A DNA stretch of 64,000 nt from Pontixanthobacter rizhaonensis (GTDB lineage Bacteria > Pseudomonadota > Alphaproteobacteria > Sphingomonadales > Sphingomonadaceae): the NCBI RefSeq assembly GCF_012972675.1, contig NZ_JABCRE010000002.1, positions 1-64,000 on the forward strand, written 5' to 3'. The translations under genes and the position numbers were made by a program. The notes beneath the pieces were generated by a model. That model worked only from the letters and a program-made list of their open reading frames with translations. It had not been told where the DNA came from and did no database searches. Below, in pieces: positions 26,730 to 34,808 of the stretch (the first letter of the stretch is position 1; each line of letters opens with the position of its first letter).

Positions 26730-26743
26730 GATAGCGCTACCAT
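26730..26743. promoter_or_regulatory. LacI-type operator before xylXABC
   Basis: Read on the minus strand, TGGTAGCGCTATCA: one base from the exact palindrome. It lies 26 bases upstream of the xylX start codon in the 91-base gap after the GH5 gene, so xylXABC has its own promoter even though GH5 is transcribed towards it. Confidence 0.82.
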
Positions 26744-26795
26744 AGCCGCCTAATATCAAAGCGCAAGGCAAGTTGCCCGTTGCTCACAACTTGGG

Positions 26796-28394
26796 TCAAT
26801 CCACGATTGAAGAGACCCCTTTCACAACAATGGTTTGCCCAACTTCTACGGTTTGTTTGGCTTCGCCGAATTGCAGAGTGACAATGGCTAACTGCTTGGA
26901 GATATCCCGGTTGGCTCTGCCTGTAACCTCATACCAGCCCCATTCCGAGTCCGGAGAGATCGTAGTGTCACCAAAACCCGGATATGGCGCCGAGTTTTGC
27001 TGGAAGCGGACGCCAATGCGCCCTTTGCCATCAGCCGTATCCGCTTTGATGGTACGGGCAAAAAAGCCGACCGTCATCGTGTCACCTTGCTTGATCTCAC
27101 CAAGAAGAGGGATCGTCGTGCCAACTGAAAAGTTTTCGCGTGCCTTCTTAACCGTGAACGCTAGCGCCGCCTGACCTCCGGGTATGCTTGCATCGGCGTA
27201 GCCGCGTGCTTTGAATTGATCGCCATACGTGTCCCAATCAAGACGGCTTGGGTCATTCATCAATGCGCCTGCCAATTGGCCGTCAATTGCGCGCAATGCT
27301 TCAGGCAGATCAGGGTTTAGGAGCGGCCCCTGACTATTCTGAGCGGCAGGCTGAGCCGCTGGCTGCGGAGCCACGCTGTCATCCGGCAATCCGATTGCGC
27401 CACGCAAGCCGGGTAACCATTTGCGCGTTTCCTGGTCCCAGAAAGGATAGGTATTCGTGTAAGCCCATACGCAGATGCCAATCCCTGTTGGTGCAAAGGC
27501 TTCTGTGACTGCGGCGTGATATTGTACCCGCTGGGCCAGCGGGATATGCGCCTCATACGCGCCGGTTTCGCCCATAAAGGGGGTGTGGCCGGTGCGCTCT
27601 ATATAGGCGCGTAACTTTGCCACATCCTGTTCCAGCAACTTCGCATCACCGGATCCACCATATTGCCTGCCCACTGGCGGCATAGCATCACCAGTCCAGC
27701 TGGCCCCCTGATGCGTGAAATCAAACGGTGAATAATAGTGGAATGTCGGGTGGATGTTGATGTCATCGGGCAATTCCAATGTCGCCAGGGAATCGATGCC
27801 GCTCCATTCTTCACCGCCAATAATTACCGCGCGTGTCGGGTTGGTTGCACGGACGGCCGCGAGCGCTGGCGCAAGTGTTTCCAGCAGGTTGGAATCGTCC
27901 AAATTCTTATGCGGCTCATTCTCCAGCTCAAACCACAAACGGTCTTCGGGGCGGTCTGCAAATGTCGCTGCGATCTGTTTCCAGACGCCGCCATGCCAGT
28001 CTGCCGTGCCTTTGGGATCTTCATAAATCGGATCGAAGTGGTGGCTGTTCAAAATCACATTCAGATCTGCCGCAAGCGCCCAGTCAACCACTTGCTCAAC
28101 CCGCTTCATATACGATGGGCTAACGGTGTAGGGGGCTTCGTTCTTGCTTTTCGTATGCCACCGCACCGGCAGTCTGATCGTGTCAAACCCAGCGGCTCTG
28201 ATGCGCTTGAAATCGGCAGCACTGATCCGTTTGCCGCCCCAGGCATTTTCGGTCTCTGGCTCCAGACTGTTGCCCATATTGATGCATGTGCCAACTGGCA
28301 GCGGCTCTGGGGCTTTGGCCTGTACTGCAGGGACGGCCAATGACGAGGCTACGAGTGCCGAAGCCATCAGTGTGGCGGTTAAGGACTTAATCAT
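26796..28394 (-). CDS. GH5 glycoside hydrolase with C-terminal carbohydrate-binding-like domain
   Basis: 532-residue secreted hydrolase. Signal peptide MIKSLT...AVPAVQA; GH5 barrel at about residues 30-345 with RLPVRWH, HHFDP, the acid/base Glu160 in WFELENEP, HYYSPFDFTHQG and the nucleophile Glu276 in PFMGETGAYE. After a Pro/Ala/Gln-rich linker (about 350-370) comes a beta-rich domain of about 165 residues resembling a CBM of the CBM4/CBM11 type. Substrate could be cellulose, mixed-linkage glucan or glucomannan; sequence alone does not tell. It is the third gene of the GH3-cupin-GH5 operon and ends 52 bases before the xylX operator. Confidence 0.9.
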   Translation of the reverse strand: MIKSLTATLMASALVASSLAVPAVQAKAPEPLPVGTCINMGNSLEPETENAWGGKRISAADFKRIRAAGFDTIRLPVRWHTKSKNEAPYTVSPSYMKRVEQVVDWALAADLNVILNSHHFDPIYEDPKGTADWHGGVWKQIAATFADRPEDRLWFELENEPHKNLDDSNLLETLAPALAAVRATNPTRAVIIGGEEWSGIDSLATLELPDDINIHPTFHYYSPFDFTHQGASWTGDAMPPVGRQYGGSGDAKLLEQDVAKLRAYIERTGHTPFMGETGAYEAHIPLAQRVQYHAAVTEAFAPTGIGICVWAYTNTYPFWDQETRKWLPGLRGAIGLPDDSVAPQPAAQPAAQNSQGPLLNPDLPEALRAIDGQLAGALMNDPSRLDWDTYGDQFKARGYADASIPGGQAALAFTVKKARENFSVGTTIPLLGEIKQGDTMTVGFFARTIKADTADGKGRIGVRFQQNSAPYPGFGDTTISPDSEWGWYEVTGRANRDISKQLAIVTLQFGEAKQTVEVGQTIVVKGVSSIVD

Positions 28395-28410
28395 GGAGCG
28401 CTCCCGTATT

Positions 28411-29466
28411 TTATTGTGATTGTGTTAAAACTTGTGCGATGAATTGGCGCATCATGGCACTGCGTTGTTCAGACGCCGGACCGTTTATGCCCTGGCCAGC
28501 GGGCGGTAGATGGGCTGCGGATTGCGGGGCATCATCACCAAAAACAAAATGATCGAACCATGCCTGCCAGGCGTCGCGCTGCGGTTTGGGCAAATCTCTG
28601 ATCGACAACATCCCATGCACCAGCGCCAGAAACCCGCCGCCATGTGCAGCATCATTGTGCCAATAATTGAACAATATATTCATCGGCGTTGAAGCCGCGA
28701 CATGGTGCCACCACAGCGTGGGAATATATATCGCATCGCCCGGTTCAAGATCGGCATATTGTGCCTTGGCCAATGCATTTGCAAATCTTGGATACCGTTC
28801 AAAATCGGGATTGAGTGGATCCACCATGCTGACCGGCTGCCCCGCCAATGTGAAGTTGAGCGGGCCGACATACAGATCACCGGTGACCTCTGGCGGGAAC
28901 AGGGTGAAACGGCGTTTGCCCATAGCAACCACAGCAAAATTATCCGACATGTCGAAATGTGTGGCGACTTGCGATGCATTGCCGAGCCATAGGCGCGGGG
29001 TAGCGTCCGGCAGCCTATCCGCCAGCGGGAAGGGATGCTTTTCACGCAGGCCCGGCTGGTGGCTGGCAAGCGCGGTTGCCCCGGCATACATGCCGGGCGG
29101 TTCATCCGTTGCGGACAATTGCTCAATCTGGTCTGCGAGCTGGGTTAGGCTTGCTTTCTTCTGTGTGAAATTCAGGCCCCGCATATCAGGGCGATAAAAG
29201 AACCGCCCCTTTTCCGATGGCGGCGCGACCATAATATCGGTTGGCGCGCCGCTATCATGCTGACGAAGCATAGAAAGCGCCTCGCCGTGGGATCGCTGCG
29301 CCGCTTGCACTATCGGCCATTCATTGGCGATATTGCGCATAACCACCGGCTGGAATTGCGGACGAATACGGTCCTCAAATTCCAGCGGCGTTGGTGCCTC
29401 GATTTCCTGTATTGGTGTCATAGGCGCAGTGGCGATTTCACTGGCAGGGCAGAATTTGTTCTGCAT
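28411..29466 (-). CDS. Cupin-8/JmjC-like protein, second copy
   Basis: 351-residue paralogue of the protein at 8026, sharing RRFTLFPPE, VSMVDP.NPD and GDAIYIP. The Fe(II) triad is His170 and Asp172 (ATHFDMSDNFAV) and His254 in TLWWHHVAAS. It has a longer N-terminus; the ATG at 29466 overlaps the GH3 gene by 29 bases, while one at 29421 would avoid the overlap, and neither has a strong ribosome site. It lies between GH3 and GH5 genes with no halogenase beside it, so the cupin protein is not bound to a halogenase partner in the same operon. Confidence 0.82.
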   Translation of the reverse strand: MQNKFCPASEIATAPMTPIQEIEAPTPLEFEDRIRPQFQPVVMRNIANEWPIVQAAQRSHGEALSMLRQHDSGAPTDIMVAPPSEKGRFFYRPDMRGLNFTQKKASLTQLADQIEQLSATDEPPGMYAGATALASHQPGLREKHPFPLADRLPDATPRLWLGNASQVATHFDMSDNFAVVAMGKRRFTLFPPEVTGDLYVGPLNFTLAGQPVSMVDPLNPDFERYPRFANALAKAQYADLEPGDAIYIPTLWWHHVAASTPMNILFNYWHNDAAHGGGFLALVHGMLSIRDLPKPQRDAWQAWFDHFVFGDDAPQSAAHLPPAGQGINGPASEQRSAMMRQFIAQVLTQSQ

Positions 29467-31966
29467 CCGAACCCAAACGGATTTCTGTCAGTCCGAAATC
29501 AGCCGGGCCGTTGGTTTCTAACACGAAGGGTTTGGTCAGAGCGGTCATATCAGCGCCATTGGTGCGGAAGCATTTGAGCGGAATGCCATACCGGACATAA
29601 TCGTCGGTTTTTGGCAATGACAGGTCGACAATTCCTTCGCTGGCGTTCCCCGATGCGCCGATCTTGGCGTTCTTCAATGGGGTCCAGGTTTTTGCTGTAA
29701 ACAACAGCAGTACATCCGCATTAGTTTCCCGGTCGAGATCGATCGGTTCAAAGTTGCGAAGGGTCACTGCAGATTGTCCGGAAGAGATTGTGAAGCGTCG
29801 CGCTCCCTCTTGGACGATATAGTCGCTTGCAGTTACCCGGACACGGCCACTAAGAGCATTGACCGGCAAGGTTGTTATGCGCGTTTCTTCGCCGGAACCA
29901 TCACCTTCGACCAATAGTGACCAGCTTGACGCCGGGACACCGGCCTTCAGCCAATTCCGGCTGTCACCTGCATTGGCCGTATCAACCTCGGCCAACGGTT
30001 GCCAGGCCGATGCCGGCGCTGTGTAGTTGAGCCCGTATCCGAACGGGAACAGCACGCCATCACCCATTTCAGGGGTATTTGGCCATGCAGCCGGCAATTG
30101 GCCTGTGAAATCGTAGCGCGCTTTGCCCGCCTGATCTCCGATCAACACGTCAGCCAATCCGCCGCCTTCCGAGCCGGGAAGCCACGTCACAACAAATGCA
30201 TCTGCGATATTAAGCGCTGGGTTCACGTAAAGCGGCCGTCCAGTGATCATCACGGCGACAACAGGGATACCTTGTGCTTTCAGTTTGCGCATTGTTTCAT
30301 AGGGAGCTGTCAGCTCTGTATCGAGCGCCAAAGTCGCGCGATCTCCCTGGAACTCGGCGTAAGGCGTTTCACCGAACACGACGATGGCTGCGTCAGGTTT
30401 TTTGGTGAAGCTGCCATCCGGCGACAGTTGGGCGGTGCCGCCTGCTTGGGCGACAGCGCTTTCAATGCCAGCATAGAGAGACGTCGCACCGGGGAACGAA
30501 TCATTTTCGATACCCGTGCCTTGCCATGAAATGGTCCACCCACCGGATTGGCGCGCAATATCGTTCGCGCCATCACCAGCAACCAGCAGATTGGCATCGG
30601 CTTTCAGAGGCAGAACACCGGAATTTTTCAGCAACACGAGGGATTTGCGCACGGATTCCCGGGCAACTGCGCGATGTTCGGGAGCACCCAGCAGGTCGTA
30701 GTCACCCGACAAAAGCCGCTCTGAAGGGCGGCCCGCCTCAAACAACCCAAGGCGCATTTTTACGCGCAGCACAGCCGCATTGGCTTCATCGATCCGTGCC
30801 ATCGGGATTGTGCCGTCTTTGGCTTTGGCCAGCGTGTCTGCATAGATCGCTTTCCACGTATCAGGCGCCATGAACATATCGATGCCGGCGGTGATAGCTT
30901 GGGGACAGCTTTCGTTTGTACAGCCTTTGACCTGCCCGTGTGCATTCCAGTCAGAAACCACGAAGCCTTTGAAATCCATTCGATCTTTCAAAACGTCGGT
31001 CAACAGGCTGCGGTTGCCGGTCATCTTCTTGCCTTGCCAACTGGAGAAGCTGGCCATGACGGTAGCAACACCGTTTTCGATCGCGGGGCCGTAAGGTGCG
31101 CCATGAATGTCGCGCAATTCCTCTTCGCTAATGTCCGCATCACCCTGATCAATGCCGTCTTTCGTACCGCCATCAGCCAGATAATGCTTGGTGGAAGCGA
31201 TCACATATGGACCAGCGAGCAGGTTTTGAGAATTCGGCGCGCCTTGCAGTCCGCGGACCATCGCGCCGACATAGGATGCAACCAATTCAGGGTCGGAGGA
31301 GTATCCTTCATAAGCGCGGCCCCAACGGAAATCCTGCGGAACCGCTACGGTCGGCGCGAAGGTCCATTCTTGCCCGGTCACGCGGATTTCTTTCGCCGTG
31401 ACTTGCGCAATACGTTCCACCAATTCGGCATCGCGCATCGCGCCCAGCCCGATATTATGCGGGAAAATTGTGGCACCGATGATGTTGGAATGTCCGTGAA
31501 CAGCGTCCGTGCCCCACACAATCGGGATGCCTACGCCGCCATCACTGATGTCAACAGATGCGTCGTAAAATTCGTCTGCCGCCTTCAACCATTGCGGTGC
31601 AGGCGCGGTATCATTGCCGTAAGGGCCGCTATTGCCGCCGTTCAGTACGGAGCCGAGATTGTATTCTTTCACATCCTGCGCTGTCACACAGCACAGGTCG
31701 GCCTGGACAAGTTGCCCGATCTTTTCTTCCAACGTCATACGGGCGATGATTTGCGCAATGCGCGCTTCGGTTTCGTCTGATGTAACGACCGGATATGTGT
31801 AAGAAGGCCAGATTGACGGGTTTGCGACACCTGCCTGGGTGTGTTCACCGGCCGCGTCTGCAACAACCGGCGCTGCGCTATTCGTTGGCTCTGCGCCCAT
31901 CGAATAGGCTGAGCAGCCTGAAAGCAGCATAGCTGCCGCCGCGATTGTCAGTGAATAAAAACGCAT
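29438..31966 (-). CDS. GH3 exo-beta-glucosidase/xylosidase, ExoP-like lipoprotein
   Basis: 842-residue GH3 enzyme with a lipoprotein signal (LLSGC, Cys18), so probably anchored to a membrane on the periplasmic side. The barrel carries STKHYLADGGTKDGIDQGD and the nucleophile Asp in GFVVSDWNAHGQVKGC; the sandwich domain follows (VKSLVLLKN-type segment, here RKSLVLLKNSGVLPLKAD). A C-terminal domain of about 150 residues with beta-sandwich character (from about residue 690) is shared with ExoP-type glucan exohydrolases. The ATG at 31966 has GAGGG before it; a TTG two codons earlier is unlikely. First gene of the GH3-cupin-GH5 operon and a close relative of the gene at 44422. Confidence 0.92.
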   Translation of the reverse strand: MRFYSLTIAAAAMLLSGCSAYSMGAEPTNSAAPVVADAAGEHTQAGVANPSIWPSYTYPVVTSDETEARIAQIIARMTLEEKIGQLVQADLCCVTAQDVKEYNLGSVLNGGNSGPYGNDTAPAPQWLKAADEFYDASVDISDGGVGIPIVWGTDAVHGHSNIIGATIFPHNIGLGAMRDAELVERIAQVTAKEIRVTGQEWTFAPTVAVPQDFRWGRAYEGYSSDPELVASYVGAMVRGLQGAPNSQNLLAGPYVIASTKHYLADGGTKDGIDQGDADISEEELRDIHGAPYGPAIENGVATVMASFSSWQGKKMTGNRSLLTDVLKDRMDFKGFVVSDWNAHGQVKGCTNESCPQAITAGIDMFMAPDTWKAIYADTLAKAKDGTIPMARIDEANAAVLRVKMRLGLFEAGRPSERLLSGDYDLLGAPEHRAVARESVRKSLVLLKNSGVLPLKADANLLVAGDGANDIARQSGGWTISWQGTGIENDSFPGATSLYAGIESAVAQAGGTAQLSPDGSFTKKPDAAIVVFGETPYAEFQGDRATLALDTELTAPYETMRKLKAQGIPVVAVMITGRPLYVNPALNIADAFVVTWLPGSEGGGLADVLIGDQAGKARYDFTGQLPAAWPNTPEMGDGVLFPFGYGLNYTAPASAWQPLAEVDTANAGDSRNWLKAGVPASSWSLLVEGDGSGEETRITTLPVNALSGRVRVTASDYIVQEGARRFTISSGQSAVTLRNFEPIDLDRETNADVLLLFTAKTWTPLKNAKIGASGNASEGIVDLSLPKTDDYVRYGIPLKCFRTNGADMTALTKPFVLETNGPADFGLTEIRLGSDAEQILPCQ

Positions 31967-31989
31967 TATCAAGTACCCTCAACCCAAAA

Positions 31990-32003
31990 TGTGAGCGCTA
32001 TCA
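31990..32003. promoter_or_regulatory. Operator-like palindrome before the ExoP-like GH3 gene
   Basis: TGTGAGCGCTATCA, 23 bases upstream of the GH3 start. Its core (AGCGCT) and right half match the xylan operator, while its left half TGTGA matches the operator type of the second island (46829, 51784). It may be read by either regulator. Confidence 0.65.
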
Positions 32004-32128
32004 TTAAGCGAATTTCTCTCTCTGTCTAGGGCCGAGATGAAACTTCTCTTAATCTCAAAAGGCGGGTCTGTTTATCACTTCGCAACCGCGGGGCCAACCG
32101 TGTGAATTTTGCCATCGGGCGATCTTTT

Positions 32129-32142
32129 TGGTAGCGCTCTCA
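32129..32142. promoter_or_regulatory. LacI-type operator before the DUF5060 gene
   Basis: TGGTAGCGCTCTCA, two bases from the exact palindrome, 59 bases upstream of the start at 32202, in the divergent gap with the GH3 gene. Likely a weaker site of the xylan regulon. Confidence 0.7.
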
Positions 32143-32201
32143 ATTGCTGAAGCCGGACAATTCAATTGGTTGTTTGCAATCTTCGCATGAGATGGGGACC
32201 G

Positions 32202-34037
32202 ATGATTAGAAAAATCTTATCTGCCGCAATGATAATCGTCCTCTCGGCAGTAGGCGGTATCGCCAATGCGCAGCAAGACGATTCTTCGGCCTTGGAAGAG
32301 CATTCTGGCTTGAATATTCATCCGCCACGCGCCGGTACCTTGTTCCACCTCTCGGCATTTGAATTTACCGGTCCTGATACGAGCGAGCGTGCCGTTACCA
32401 ACCCGTTCACAGATTACCGGTTGGTTGTGTCTTTCTATGCTCCGGGTTCGGACGTCCCGGTTCATATTCGCGGGTTCTATGCCGCTGATGGCAAAGCCGC
32501 CGACACCAGCGCCATGTCCGGCCCAGTTTGGCGAGCGATGTTCACTCCCAATCTTACGGGCACATGGCGCTGGACCGCCCGTCTTTCTAAGGGAGCCGAC
32601 ATTGCAATTGATCAAAACATTACGTCGGGAAAGACAATTGCCTTGTCGCCATCAAGCGGTTCGTTCCATGTCGGCCCGTCTCTTGCAAAAGGAAAGGACT
32701 GGCGGGCGCCTGCGAATGGACGATTGGTTGCCAAAAACGGGGAACTGGTGGCCACTGGTTCTGGCAATGTGTGGCTTAAAACCGGTGCCAATAGTCCGGA
32801 AAATTTGCTCGGCTATGTCGGCTTCGACGGGACTTGGCGGATCGACAGCAATGCCCGTGATGGGGAATCGGATAGCGGCAAACAGCTTCACCGGTTCGAG
32901 GCCCATCAGCGGGACTGGCGCCCAGGCGATCCGCTGTGGGGTGATGAACGCGGGCACTCGCTGATCGGGGCAGTCAATTATTTGGCGGATAGCGGGGTCA
33001 ACGCCGCCTATTTTCTGGTTTGGAATGTTGAAGGTGACGGGAAAGATGTCTGGCCTTTTGCGGGCCCCGATACCCAAACCCGTTTTGACACGAGCAAGCT
33101 CGATCAGTGGGAACGGGTATTTGCCCATATGCAGAAGCGGGGCATTGCGCTGCATATAGTGTTGCAGGAAACCGAGAATGAGTTGCTGATGGATGGCGGC
33201 GATACCGGCCGCATCCGCAAGTTGTTCATCGCTGAACTCGTCGCCCGCTTCGGCCATCACAATGCGCTGATCTGGAATTTGGGAGAAGAGAACGGCCCTG
33301 TCCATTGGCGGCCGGAGGGGCAGAACGATGCACAGCGCCGGGCGATGATTGAATGGCTGACGCGGGTTGATCCTTATGGCCACCCTATATTGCTCCACAC
33401 GCATGCCGAACCGGATGACAAAGTTGCGATAGCCGGGCCGCTTTTGGGTTTGCGCGATTTGGACGGGCTGTCTTTGCAAATTTCCGATCCCACGCTGGTG
33501 CATGAAGAAACAGCGAAGTGGTTCAAACGCTCGAGCGATGCGGGCCATCGCTGGGTGCTCACCATGGATGAAATCGGGCCATGGCAGAACGGTGCTATAC
33601 CTGATGCCGATGCAGAAGATGACCATCTGGCATTGATCCGTGAAGCTTTGTGGGGGCATCTTCTGGCAGGTGGTTCAGGTGTTGAATGGTATTTTGGAGC
33701 GAAATTCGACCACAATGATCTGAGCGCCGAAGATTTCAGATCTCGGCAGAAATTATGGGCCTCCAGCTTCGCTGCGCGGCAGTTTCTTGAACAAACAATA
33801 GACGTCAGTTCGCGTGCAATATGCCCTTCTGAGTATGCTTCCGGACCGTGCCTGCTCGGAACGGCTCCGGGGACGAAAAAACGGGTTGCGATACTGTATT
33901 TGCCAGCAGGCGAGGTGCTTAAGTCCAGTCAGGCGAAACAAAGCGAGAGGATTGAATTTCGCAATCCGCTTAACGCCCGCGAGCTCATTGCAGCTGACCA
34001 AATGCAGGATCGGATTGCCGTTATCTACAGACCGTAA
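32202..34037 (+). CDS. DUF5060 protein with GH-A-type barrel, putative glycosidase
   Basis: 611-residue secreted protein: signal peptide MIRKIL...GGIANAQQ, a beta-sandwich DUF5060 domain (about residues 40-160) containing VHIRGFYAADGKA and GTWRWTARLSKG, then a TIM-barrel region typical of the GH5-like clan. Candidate acid/base is the GEEN motif (Glu362-Glu363 in IWNLGEENGP) and candidate nucleophile Glu457 in WVLTMDEIGPW, placed as in clan GH-A enzymes. I cannot name a GH family or substrate. It has its own operator at 32129 and is followed by a short gap before the MarR gene. The ATG at 32202 (GGGGA before it) fits the signal peptide better than the upstream ATG at 32166. Confidence 0.85.
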   Translation: MIRKILSAAMIIVLSAVGGIANAQQDDSSALEEHSGLNIHPPRAGTLFHLSAFEFTGPDTSERAVTNPFTDYRLVVSFYAPGSDVPVHIRGFYAADGKAADTSAMSGPVWRAMFTPNLTGTWRWTARLSKGADIAIDQNITSGKTIALSPSSGSFHVGPSLAKGKDWRAPANGRLVAKNGELVATGSGNVWLKTGANSPENLLGYVGFDGTWRIDSNARDGESDSGKQLHRFEAHQRDWRPGDPLWGDERGHSLIGAVNYLADSGVNAAYFLVWNVEGDGKDVWPFAGPDTQTRFDTSKLDQWERVFAHMQKRGIALHIVLQETENELLMDGGDTGRIRKLFIAELVARFGHHNALIWNLGEENGPVHWRPEGQNDAQRRAMIEWLTRVDPYGHPILLHTHAEPDDKVAIAGPLLGLRDLDGLSLQISDPTLVHEETAKWFKRSSDAGHRWVLTMDEIGPWQNGAIPDADAEDDHLALIREALWGHLLAGGSGVEWYFGAKFDHNDLSAEDFRSRQKLWASSFAARQFLEQTIDVSSRAICPSEYASGPCLLGTAPGTKKRVAILYLPAGEVLKSSQAKQSERIEFRNPLNARELIAADQMQDRIAVIYRP

Positions 34038-34147
34038 TCCGCCTTCGACGAAAGGGTTTGGCTCTGATCGCAATGGTGCGAATATGAAGGTGTGCGAGCT
34101 CTGGTGATAATGCCAAAGTCATGTGATTGCAGTCTTGAGACTGATCA

Positions 34148-34573
34148 TCAATCCGCTTCGTTAATGATCAATTCCATCGCCGCTACCACCGTCGCGATTG
34201 TTTTTTCGCCCAGCAGCTCATCTATTTTAGCGCTGGTGTCATTCGTTGTTGCGTTGGCTTTTTCTACTGTATCGGAACCGAGTTCTGTCAGTTTCAACAA
34301 CCAAGCCCGGCCGTCGCTATCGTCGCGCAGCCTTTCGATCATTTTGAGATCGATAAATCTGCGAACCATGGCCGTGATTGCGGAATCATTGAGGCCAAGC
34401 TCTGTCGCCAATTTTGATTGTGTGGTGGTTTCTTCTGATGCGATGATCGCAAGGGCAGAGATTTGGGCGGTTGTGACTCCAGCCACCTCAAGCAGTCGTC
34501 GATCCGATTGTTTTTTCAGGACATGCGCAGCGATCTGCAAGCGGGAATAGAATCTGAGTTTTTTTGCGGGCAT
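34148..34573 (-). CDS. MarR-family transcriptional regulator
   Basis: 141-residue winged-helix regulator. The DNA-binding part reads LATELGLNDSAITAMVRRFI (recognition helix) followed by the wing LRDDSDGRAWLLKLTELG, flanked by dimerisation helices, which is the MarR layout at normal length. It is divergent from the acyl-CoA dehydrogenase at 34809 with 235 bases between them that hold three GTGAAC/GTTCAC half-sites close to its own start and a 26-bp palindrome nearer the dehydrogenase. It probably controls itself and that gene; the effector may be an acyl-CoA or aromatic acid (inference). Confidence 0.88.
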   Translation of the reverse strand: MPAKKLRFYSRLQIAAHVLKKQSDRRLLEVAGVTTAQISALAIIASEETTTQSKLATELGLNDSAITAMVRRFIDLKMIERLRDDSDGRAWLLKLTELGSDTVEKANATTNDTSAKIDELLGEKTIATVVAAMELIINEAD

Positions 34574-34603
34574 GTGTCAAAGTTAGCGCGCTTCTGGATA
34601 TTT

Positions 34604-34637
34604 GTGAACCATCGATAGGTTCACCGGTGAACTATCG
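34604..34637. promoter_or_regulatory. Cluster of GTGAAC inverted half-sites before the MarR gene
   Basis: GTGAACC (34604-34610), GGTTCACC (34618-34625) and GGTGAAC (34626-34632) form two overlapping inverted repeats; the centre TTCACCGGTGAA is a perfect 12-bp palindrome. It lies 31-64 bases upstream of the MarR start, as expected for an autoregulatory operator. Confidence 0.65.
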
Positions 34638-34721
34638 GCATATACGATTTTGAAGTTAGGAATATGCAAACTTTCGTCACGCTCTAAGTAGATGTTTCCT
34701 GTTGCCATTCACGACGATCTT

Positions 34722-34747
34722 AATATACTTCAGTGATGAAGTATATT
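34722..34747. promoter_or_regulatory. 26-bp palindrome before the acyl-CoA dehydrogenase gene
   Basis: AATATACTTCA and TGAAGTATATT are perfect 11-bp arms around GTGA, 61 bases before the start at 34809. AT-rich palindromes of this size are typical dimer-binding sites, here possibly for the divergent MarR protein; its sequence differs from the GTGAAC sites, so a second regulator is equally possible. Confidence 0.55.
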
Positions 34748-34808
34748 GCAATCCGTGTTTCGTCCGTGCCCGACGTAACTACCAAGGCAGCCCAACAAAG
34801 GAACAGCA

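Noticed and set aside
30899-31780. 293-codon open frame on the plus strand
   Set aside because: Antisense to the ExoP-like GH3 gene, whose motifs are unmistakable.
32652-33659. 335-codon open frame on the minus strand
   Set aside because: Antisense to the DUF5060 gene in a fixed frame relation, with no signal peptide, family motif or ribosome site. Shadow of a GC-rich gene.
34130-34143. CAGTCTTGAGACTG as terminator between DUF5060 and MarR genes
   Set aside because: The palindrome leaves only a two-base loop, which cannot form a hairpin, and no T run follows.
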